Source: Planctomycetota bacterium (GTDB lineage: Bacteria; Planctomycetota; UBA11346). From it: a stretch of 5,127 bases of DNA. Positions 1 to 4,523 of the stretch are shown here, piece after piece. The first letter of the stretch is position 1. Each line of letters starts with the position of its first letter. A program made the position numbers and the translations under genes. Location of the stretch: NCBI GenBank assembly GCA_013821615.1, contig JACDGQ010000268.1, positions 1 to 5,127 of the forward strand, written 5' to 3'. The notes beneath the pieces were generated by a model that saw only the letters and a program-made list of their open reading frames with translations, searched no databases and had not been told where the DNA came from.

Positions 1-224
1 TCGCGGTCGTGCGCAGCAGCCGCGTGGCCTGCGGGGGCGTGACCCGCGGCATCGAGGTCGATGACGACGCCTGCGGCTTCATCGCGGCGCGCGGATTGAG
101 CCCGCAGCAGGCGCGCATCCTGCTGATGCTCGCGCTGGCCGCGGGCGAGGGCGCGCAGGCGATCCAGGCGCGCTTCGACGAAGGCTTGATTGCTGACGGA
201 TGGGATCGCGAAAAACCCGTTTGA
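1..224 (+). CDS. L-asparaginase (type II-like), C-terminal end, partial
   Basis: This is the last 73 or so codons of a gene that begins left of the window, read from position 3 to a TGA at 222-224. Asparaginases hydrolyse L-asparagine to aspartate and ammonia. The visible part reads AVVRSSRV at its start, then an EVDDD segment, then LSPQQARILLMLAL and a final QARFDEG. These match, in order and spacing, the C-terminal domain of type II (AnsB-like) asparaginases, where a VVRSSRV segment is followed by a DDA..GF..A..L.PQKAR.LL.LAL helix and a short terminal helix. Type I (AnsA-like) enzymes lack the RSSRV motif. The catalytic threonines lie in the N-terminal domain and cannot be seen. About eleven residues (LIADGWDREKPV) extend past the usual family end. 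The gene converges on the SGNH hydrolase gene. Type and family are a good match; whether the enzyme is periplasmic cannot be judged without its N-terminus. Confidence 0.85.
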   Translation, partial: AVVRSSRVACGGVTRGIEVDDDACGFIAARGLSPQQARILLMLALAAGEGAQAIQARFDEGLIADGWDREKPV

Positions 225-353
225 TCAGCGCTCATTGTCGCCTTGCGCCCATACCAGATTGAGCACCCCTGCACCACCCGGCTTAACCACCCGTACGCAG
301 AAACGGGGGAGGATCAGTCGGCACGATCATGGTGGCGGCGAGGCGATGGATTT

Positions 354-392
354 GCAGACGCAGACGCAGATGCGGAGTGCGGGGTGCGGACG
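354..392. repeat. Two adjoining short tandem repeats in the convergent gap
   Basis: Within the 229-base gap between the asparaginase and SGNH stops there are three hexamers (GCAGAC, GCAGAC, GCAGAT at 354-371). Three degenerate heptamers (GCGGAGT, GCGGGGT, GCGGACG at 372-392) follow directly. A small perfect palindrome, ATGATATCAT, lies at 437-446, flanked by CGTG and CACG, just beyond the SGNH stop. No T-run terminator is visible on either strand. The rest of 225-453 shows no gene or site that I can recognise. Confidence 0.6.
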
Positions 393-453
393 GCTAGATG
401 GAAAGGATGCGGGCACTGACGCAATCGTGCGTGCGAATGATATCATCACGCCG

Positions 454-1260
454 TCATGGCTTCGCCGCCAGCAGGGGCCGCAACGCGGAAAGCCACACGA
501 GCGCCATCTTCTCTTCGCCATTCGCATTGGGATGGCAGCCATCGAAGGTGTCGGTACCGGCCGCCAGCGAGAATCCGCTGGCCTGATCGACCGCCACCAC
601 GCGGGCTGTCGGCTGGTCGAGCCGCAGCGCCAAGGGTGGTATCAGGCGATTGTAATCGCTGAGCGATCCCCACGTAGTGATCACCTGGGCGAGGATCACC
701 GACACCCCGGGACGGTGCGCGCGCAGCACGGCGACGATGCGTTCAAGATCGTGCACGACGTCCAGCGGTGCGCGACCGCCATTGGCAATATCGTTCGTGC
801 CGAGGTGGACGAGGACGATGTCGGGCTTGGCCGCCTCGGCCCAGGCATCCAGCTTGGACAGGATATCGCTCGCCTTCCAGCCCCAATGCCCTTCGTGATC
901 GAGATCGAAATCCTGCTGGGGCGATGGCCCACCGTTGCCTTCGCGCTGGCTGCCGACGAAATCCACGTTGAACCCGGCAGCTTTCAACGTGATCCACAGG
1001 GGCCTGCGCCAGCTGGAATGCTCGGTATTGCCTTGGGTGATCGAATCGCCCAAGGGCATGATGCGGATCGGATCAGCTGGCCAGGCGACCCCGCTCACCA
1101 GGGCCAGTACGAGCAGCGCCCAATGGGTCCATCGCCCGAGGGTGAGACGCTGCACGGCAGCGCTGAACCGCGGAGGCGAAGCCGCGTTTCCGTCGCCCAG
1201 GCTACCTGTGGGCCGACCGCGAGAAGCGCCGGGTGATGGATTGGATGTGATGTTGATCAT
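454..1260 (-). CDS. Exported SGNH/GDSL hydrolase, XynB/CE3-like esterase
   Basis: This is a complete 268-residue protein of the SGNH hydrolase fold, a serine esterase that probably removes acyl (often acetyl) groups from a carbohydrate or similar substrate. Block I is IMPLGDSITQG with nucleophile Ser73. HEGHWGW at 122-128 and HLGTNDI at 152-158 supply the block III Asn156. DGCHP supplies Asp240 and His243. All catalytic positions are therefore intact. The IMPLGDSITQG, NVDFVGS and HEGHWGW signatures resemble the XynB-like/CE3 acetylxylan esterase branch, but the substrate is inferred only. A hydrophobic stretch at 47-60 ending VAWPA-D (62/63) looks like a signal peptide, so the protein is probably exported. 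I chose ATG at 1260 because GAGG lies five bases upstream. This leaves an unusually long 46-residue lead before the hydrophobic core; a GTG at 1155 would give a more typical signal peptide but has no Shine-Dalgarno match. The in-frame ATG at 1338 also lacks one. GC is somewhat lower (about 64-66% on sampled lines) than in GH57. Confidence 0.93.
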   Translation of the reverse strand: MINITSNPSPGASRGRPTGSLGDGNAASPPRFSAAVQRLTLGRWTHWALLVLALVSGVAWPADPIRIMPLGDSITQGNTEHSSWRRPLWITLKAAGFNVDFVGSQREGNGGPSPQQDFDLDHEGHWGWKASDILSKLDAWAEAAKPDIVLVHLGTNDIANGGRAPLDVVHDLERIVAVLRAHRPGVSVILAQVITTWGSLSDYNRLIPPLALRLDQPTARVVAVDQASGFSLAAGTDTFDGCHPNANGEEKMALVWLSALRPLLAAKP

Positions 1261-1502
1261 GGGAGCCTCGGCTGCGTCTCTATGTGCTGTGCAAACGCGC
1301 CCTTTCACCCCAAAGTGCGTGGCATGTATTTCCGGCATGGAGATGCGGCGATCGCGCCAGCGGCCAAGCGCGGGGCCTCGCGGACTGCTCGTCTGCTACC
1401 CACGCATGCCAGGCCGCCGCGCCACTCGTCCGCTGCCGCCATCCCTCTGCGGAGCGTTTCTCTGCCGGGCCTCGACCGTCGACTTCCGGACTGGCCCGGT
1501 CC
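1261..1502. other. Intergenic gap upstream of the SGNH gene
   Basis: These 242 bases separate the GNAT stop from the SGNH start, both on the minus strand. The gap should hold the SGNH promoter if that gene is transcribed alone. I see a ribosome-binding GAGG (1266-1269 on the complementary strand) but no convincing -35/-10 pair, no riboswitch and no tRNA. The distance argues against tight operon coupling of SGNH with the GNAT gene. Confidence 0.5.
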
Positions 1503-1513
1503 TCAGACCGGCC
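1493..1513 (-). terminator. GC-rich hairpin enclosing the GNAT stop codon
   Basis: GGCCCGGTC (1493-1501) and GACCGGCC (1506-1513) form an 8-bp stem with one bulged C and the four-base loop CTCA. The minus-strand TGA stop (1503-1505) lies inside the loop. No T-run follows on the minus strand, so this is not a canonical intrinsic terminator. It may be a transcript 3'-end or stability structure, or simply a consequence of high GC. Confidence 0.35.
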
Positions 1514-2381
1514 CCGTCATGATCGTCGCCGTCCACTTCCGCCGGAACCCCGCGTGCTCGTAGAGCGCGATCGCCGGCGCGTTGTCGGCGAGCACCTCGA
1601 GCGCCATGGTGCGCTTGCCGCGGCGCGACTCGCTGGCGAGCACGCCCTCGAGCAGGCGGCGGCTGAGCTGGCGGCCGCGCAGCTCGGGCTTGACCGCGAT
1701 CAGCTTGAGCCAGCCGCGGCGGCCGGCGTCCTGCACGGCCGCCGCGGCGACCACCGTGCCGGCCTCCTCCAGCACGTAGTGGCGGTAGCCGTCGGCCTCG
1801 CGCTTGGCCAGGCTCGGCAGGCAGTGGTCGCTGTCGGGGAAGGCGCGGGTGAGGATCGAGATCACCGCGTTGTGGTCGCGCGTGGTCGCGGCGCGGACTT
1901 TGAAGGCCAGGCTGCCGCGGCTGACCGTGCCGGTGCTGGTGCGGGTCTCGAGCACGCATTCGTAGAGGTGGTTGTCCTTCCACGCCGCGAAGCCGTGCGC
2001 GCGGTAGAAGGCGCGCTGCTCGCGGTTGCGGGTGTCGATCAGCGCGCGCATGCTGCCGAAACGGCTCAGGTGCAGGGCTTCACGCGTCGAGGTGAAGAGG
2101 AACTCGGCGACCGCGGCCTGGGCGGTGGCGGGGCCCCACAGGGTGACCTGGTCCTCGCTGTACGGGCAGATGCCGATCGCCCCCGCGACCTGGCGTCCGG
2201 ACAGCGCGAGCAGCATGCCCGAGGTGCGCGCGAGGATCTCGGCGGTCGGTTCCTGCCCCATGGCGGCGGGCAGGCCGCACACCAGGTGGTGCGCGCCCGG
2301 GGGAGCGGCGGCGAAGAGGGCGAGGACCGCGGGCGCGAGTTCGGGGCGCTGATCGAGGTCGGCCAGAGTCAGGCTGGGCAT
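1503..2381 (-). CDS. Tandem GNAT-family N-acetyltransferase
   Basis: This 292-residue protein appears to contain two GNAT-like halves. GNAT enzymes move an acetyl group from acetyl-CoA to an amine; the substrate here is unknown. The C-terminal half (about 160-292) is the clearer one. It has a beta strand WLKLIAVKPELRG, an acetyl-CoA loop/helix RGRQLSRRLL (235-244) and the motif-B signature NAPAIALYEHAGF (267-279) with Tyr274, the usual general-acid position. The loop departs from the usual Q/R-x-x-G-x-G/A pattern in having QLS. The N-terminal half (1-145) keeps a second NREQRAFYRAHGF signature (119-131) but lacks an obvious acetyl-CoA loop, so it may be a degenerate or structural domain. The ATG at 2381 was chosen because MPSLTLADLDQ begins recognisable sequence; farther upstream the frame runs into the low-complexity repeat. 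The ribosome-binding site is poor: the minus strand just upstream is CCTCCTCC rather than purine-rich. The gene lies 253 bases downstream of GH57, and no link to glycogen is visible. Confidence 0.88.
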   Translation of the reverse strand: MPSLTLADLDQRPELAPAVLALFAAAPPGAHHLVCGLPAAMGQEPTAEILARTSGMLLALSGRQVAGAIGICPYSEDQVTLWGPATAQAAVAEFLFTSTREALHLSRFGSMRALIDTRNREQRAFYRAHGFAAWKDNHLYECVLETRTSTGTVSRGSLAFKVRAATTRDHNAVISILTRAFPDSDHCLPSLAKREADGYRHYVLEEAGTVVAAAAVQDAGRRGWLKLIAVKPELRGRQLSRRLLEGVLASESRRGKRTMALEVLADNAPAIALYEHAGFRRKWTATIMTGPV

Positions 2382-2409
2382 GGCGGAGGAGGGGTGTTCC
2401 CTGTGCTTA

Positions 2410-2450
2410 GGGCGCCCGCCGGGAATTGCCTTATTTTTCCCCTGGGCGGA
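2410..2450. other. Small inverted repeat with an AT-rich loop upstream of the GNAT gene
   Basis: CCGCC-GGGAA (from 2416) can pair with TTCCC...GGCGG (ending about 2449), leaving an AT-rich loop containing TTATTTT (2431-2437). GGGCGCCC at 2410-2417 is a perfect palindrome. This is the only AT-rich island in the gap. It could be part of the GNAT promoter region, but I cannot place a confident -10/-35. On the minus strand the stem is not followed by a U-run, so it is not a standard terminator for GH57. Confidence 0.35.
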
Positions 2451-2460
2451 CGGAACGACA

Positions 2461-2623
2461 GGAGGGGAGAAGGGGAGGCAAGAGGGTGAAGGGGAGAAGA
2501 GGAGGCGGGAGACGGAGGGGAAATCGAAAGCGCGGAAAGCGCGCGCCCTGTAGTCCCCCAAGCGGCACCCGCTTGAGGTCGTCTCCTCCGCCCTTCTCCC
2601 CTCTTGTCTCCCCTTCTCCCTCC
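2461..2623. repeat. Long imperfect purine/pyrimidine inverted repeat
   Basis: The left arm (2461-2486, almost all purine) and right arm (2599-2623, almost all pyrimidine) are reverse complements over about 25 bases, with one extra G and one G/A mismatch. Weaker, gapped pairing continues inward to about 2514 and 2579. The left arm belongs to a polypurine tract (2461-2523) with only four pyrimidine interruptions and two copies of GGGGAGAA (2464-2471, 2491-2498). The interior holds a tandem nonamer GAAAGCGCG twice (2526-2543) and a perfect 7-bp hairpin CAAGCGG-CAC-CCGCTTG (2559-2575). The element starts 11 bases after the GH57 stop and would form the 3' UTR of that transcript. It could be an intergenic repeat family, a transcript-end or stability structure, or low-complexity expansion. 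Confidence 0.75.
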
Positions 2624-2634
2624 GGCCGTCCCCT

Positions 2635-4212
2635 TCAGCAATACACCCGGTAGTCGATCTCCTGGAAGATGGTGTCGCGCCACTCGATCTCGCGCAGCAC
2701 CGCCGCGTCGATGCGGTCGGCCATGACCTGCTCGTAGAGGGCGGTGAAGCGGTTGATGTGGTCGCGGGTGCGGCGCACGGCATAGGGCACGGTGGTGCCG
2801 GTGGTCATGATGAAGGCCCAGTCCGAAGACTGGGCGAGCAGCAGCTCGCGCGCCATCTGGTCGAGGGCCCGTTCGCGCAAACCGTAGGCGTTGGGGAACT
2901 GCCGCGCGCACTCGACCATGCGCTCCTCGGCGGCATGCAGGTGGCGGTAGATCCAGTCATTGCCCGGATTCAGCCACACCCCGCTGTAGCCGGCGTCGCC
3001 CCAGCTCGAGGCCGACGGCGCGACCACCTGATGGATCGGGAACTCGGCCAGGTAGCCGCTGCTGGTGACCGGGCGCAGCCGCCCGCCGCTGGCGGCGCAG
3101 GCGCGGAAGATGCTCTCGATGAACTGGGTGCCCTCGTGCCACCAGTGGCCGAAGAGCTCGGCATCGTAGGGGGCGACGATGACGGGCGGGCGGCCGATCA
3201 GCCGCTGGAGGTTCTCGGCCTGCTCCAGGCGCCGCGCGACGAAGTCGGTGCCGTGCTCCATGGCGCGCAGGAAGGCGGGCGCGGGATCGTAGGGGCGCTT
3301 CTCGTGGAGTTCGACCTTGCCGGTGATCGCGTGGTATTTCAGTCCCAGGTTGCGGCGCACCCCGTCGGGGTGCAGGAACGGCTTCACCCAGCCGTAGTCG
3401 CCGTCGTAGCCCAGGTCGCGGTAGAACTCGCGGTAGAGCGCGTCACCCGGGTAGCCGGTCTGCGCCGACCACACCGAGCGCGAGGACTCCGGGTCGCGGC
3501 CGAAGGCGGCGACGCCGTTGGGGCAGTAGACCGGCGCGTAGACGCCGAAGCGCGGGCGCGGCTCGCCGTAGTAGATGCCGTGGGTGTCGACGAAGAAGTA
3601 GCGCAGCCCGACCTCTTTGAGGAGCTGGTCGACGCCGGGCGCGTAGCCGCACTCCGGCAGCCAGATGCCCTTGGGATCGGCACCGAAGTGCTTGCGGTAG
3701 TTGGCCACTGCGATGCGCAGCTGGGCGCGCCGCCCGTTGTCGGTCAGCATCAGCGGCAGGAAGCCGTGGGTGGCTCCGCAGGTGATCGGCTCGATCACCC
3801 CGGCGTCGCGCAGTTCGCGCACCCAGTGCAGGAAGTTGCCCTGGAAGCGCGCATGCATTTCCAGGCAGTAACGGAAGTGGTCGCGGTACATCACCGCGGC
3901 GGCGGCGAAGGGCGTACCGGACTTGGCGTGGACCTCCTGCTCGGCGAGCATCAGCAGCCGGCCGACGCTATCGCGGTAGCGCTGCTGCAGCAGGGGGTCG
4001 GCGAGCATCTCGCACAGCGGCGGCGACCAGGTCATGGTCACGCGCGCGGGCACGCCCTCGCGCTGCAGGCGCTCGAGCCGCGAGAGCAGCGGCACGTAGG
4101 TCTCGGTGATGGCCTCGAACAGCCACTGCTCCTCGAGGAAATGCGCGTCCTCGGGATGCCTGACGAAGGGCAGGTGGGCGTGCAGCACCAGCAGCAGATG
4201 GCCATCGGGCAT
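2635..4212 (-). CDS. GH57 1,4-alpha-glucan branching enzyme
   Basis: This is a complete 525-residue member of glycoside hydrolase family 57, about the length of the Thermus thermophilus branching enzyme (roughly 520 residues). The enzyme cuts an alpha-1,4 glucan chain and rejoins it through an alpha-1,6 link, shaping cytoplasmic glycogen. The N-terminal catalytic barrel opens with HAHLP (11-15). GIWLPECGY (182-190) places the nucleophile at Glu187, and PYDAELFGHWW (348-358) places the acid/base at Asp350. The WSAQTGYPGDALYREFYRD stretch (248-266) matches the flexible catalytic loop whose tyrosine is important for branching in the Thermus enzyme; Tyr254 is the likely counterpart. SSWGDAGYSGVWLNPGNDW (402-420) and the helical C-terminal part, with QSSDWAFIMTTGT (461-473), match the branching-enzyme C-terminal domain. 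There is no signal peptide. The ATG at 4212 gives the conserved start directly; GAGG upstream is rather distant (about 14 bases). The gene follows DUF4912 on the same strand after 311 bases, which supports a glycogen role. Confidence 0.95.
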   Translation of the reverse strand: MPDGHLLLVLHAHLPFVRHPEDAHFLEEQWLFEAITETYVPLLSRLERLQREGVPARVTMTWSPPLCEMLADPLLQQRYRDSVGRLLMLAEQEVHAKSGTPFAAAAVMYRDHFRYCLEMHARFQGNFLHWVRELRDAGVIEPITCGATHGFLPLMLTDNGRRAQLRIAVANYRKHFGADPKGIWLPECGYAPGVDQLLKEVGLRYFFVDTHGIYYGEPRPRFGVYAPVYCPNGVAAFGRDPESSRSVWSAQTGYPGDALYREFYRDLGYDGDYGWVKPFLHPDGVRRNLGLKYHAITGKVELHEKRPYDPAPAFLRAMEHGTDFVARRLEQAENLQRLIGRPPVIVAPYDAELFGHWWHEGTQFIESIFRACAASGGRLRPVTSSGYLAEFPIHQVVAPSASSWGDAGYSGVWLNPGNDWIYRHLHAAEERMVECARQFPNAYGLRERALDQMARELLLAQSSDWAFIMTTGTTVPYAVRRTRDHINRFTALYEQVMADRIDAAVLREIEWRDTIFQEIDYRVYC

Positions 4213-4280
4213 GGTGATGGCGCGCCTCGTGGGCTGCGCGTTCGGGGGTAGGGCGTAGGTCCGGGCGGGCCGGCCACGGT

Positions 4281-4307
4281 GTACCGGCCAATGGGTACGG
4301 CAATGGG
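4281..4307. repeat. Imperfect direct repeat upstream of the GH57 gene
   Basis: GTACCGGCCAATGGG (4281-4295) is followed by GTACGGCAATGGG (4295-4307); the copies differ by two single-base deletions. The repeat lies 69-95 bases upstream of the GH57 start codon. Adjacent near-identical half sites at that distance could be a regulator binding pair, but replication slippage is equally plausible. Confidence 0.4.
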
Positions 4308-4375
4308 ATTTGCGGCCTGAACGAGGCGGGACGCAGAGCGCGTGGGTGACGCTGTGAGCCGGCGGAGCCGGGCTC

Positions 4376-4520
4376 GCTGACGGCTGACGGCTGGCAGTTG
4401 ACGGCTCGCTGGTCGACGTCGCCGACGTGATCGGAGCAATCGGCGGTCACGGAGTGGATCGCTGATTCCGCGCATCCCTGCGGATCAGGAGCCGTCAGCC
4501 GCCAGCCGTCAGCCGGCAGC
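4376..4520. repeat. Long inverted repeat made of GCTGACG heptamers
   Basis: The left arm (4376-4407) and right arm (4489-4520) are each 32 bases and are reverse complements with three mismatches. Each arm is four degenerate heptamers: GCTGACG-like on the left and CGTCAGC-like on the right. The 81-base spacer contains a 9-bp hairpin with one bulged T, CTGAT(T)CCGC pairing GCGGATCAG (4462-4488), directly abutting the right arm. It also contains a second stem, GTGATCG/CGGTCAC (one G-T pair). On the minus strand the element starts three bases after the DUF4912 stop codon. It probably forms a long stem in the transcript between DUF4912 and GH57. Confidence 0.8.
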
Positions 4521-4523
4521 CTT

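Larger units (their letters stand above)
4213..4523. other. Intergenic gap between DUF4912 and GH57
   Basis: This 311-base gap has two parts. Next to DUF4912 is the heptamer inverted repeat described separately (4376-4520). Next to the GH57 start (4213-4375) are a GGCCGG/CCGGCC hairpin (4268-4289) and an imperfect direct repeat, GTACCGGCCAATGGG followed by GTACGGCAATGGG (4281-4307). Any separate GH57 promoter or operator would lie here, but I see no clear -35/-10 pair. No small gene with a credible ribosome-binding site is visible. Confidence 0.5.

Noticed and set aside
190..1236. A 348-codon open frame on the plus strand overlapping the asparaginase end and antisense to SGNH
   Set aside because: No family resemblance, it overlaps two supported genes, and the opposite strand has intact SGNH catalytic blocks.
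1261..1338. A 26-residue extension of the SGNH protein starting at ATG 1338
   Set aside because: No ribosome-binding sequence precedes it and the added residues have no signal-peptide or domain character; ATG 1260 has GAGG at good spacing.
1284..2489. A 401-codon open frame on the plus strand, antisense to the GNAT gene
   Set aside because: It runs through the intergenic low-complexity tract and has Ala/Arg/Gly/Val-rich composition with no domain; the opposite strand carries the GNAT motifs.
2461..2623. CRISPR array or insertion sequence in the purine-rich gap
   Set aside because: There are no regularly spaced direct repeats with unique spacers, no transposase and no target-site duplication that I can identify; the structure is a single inverted pair.
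2382..2783. N-terminal extension of the GNAT frame up to 2783
   Set aside because: The extra residues come from the purine/pyrimidine repeat and from inside the GH57 coding region in another frame; recognisable protein starts only at the ATG at 2381.
2758..4251. A 497-codon open frame on the plus strand, antisense to the GH57 gene
   Set aside because: Its length comes from high-GC third positions of the opposite strand. The translation is a low-complexity run rich in Ala, Val, Gly and Arg with no recognisable motif, while the minus strand encodes a clear GH57 enzyme.
4376..4520. Rho-independent terminator after DUF4912
   Set aside because: The stem is far longer than usual, the spacer is 81 bases and no T-run follows on the minus strand.
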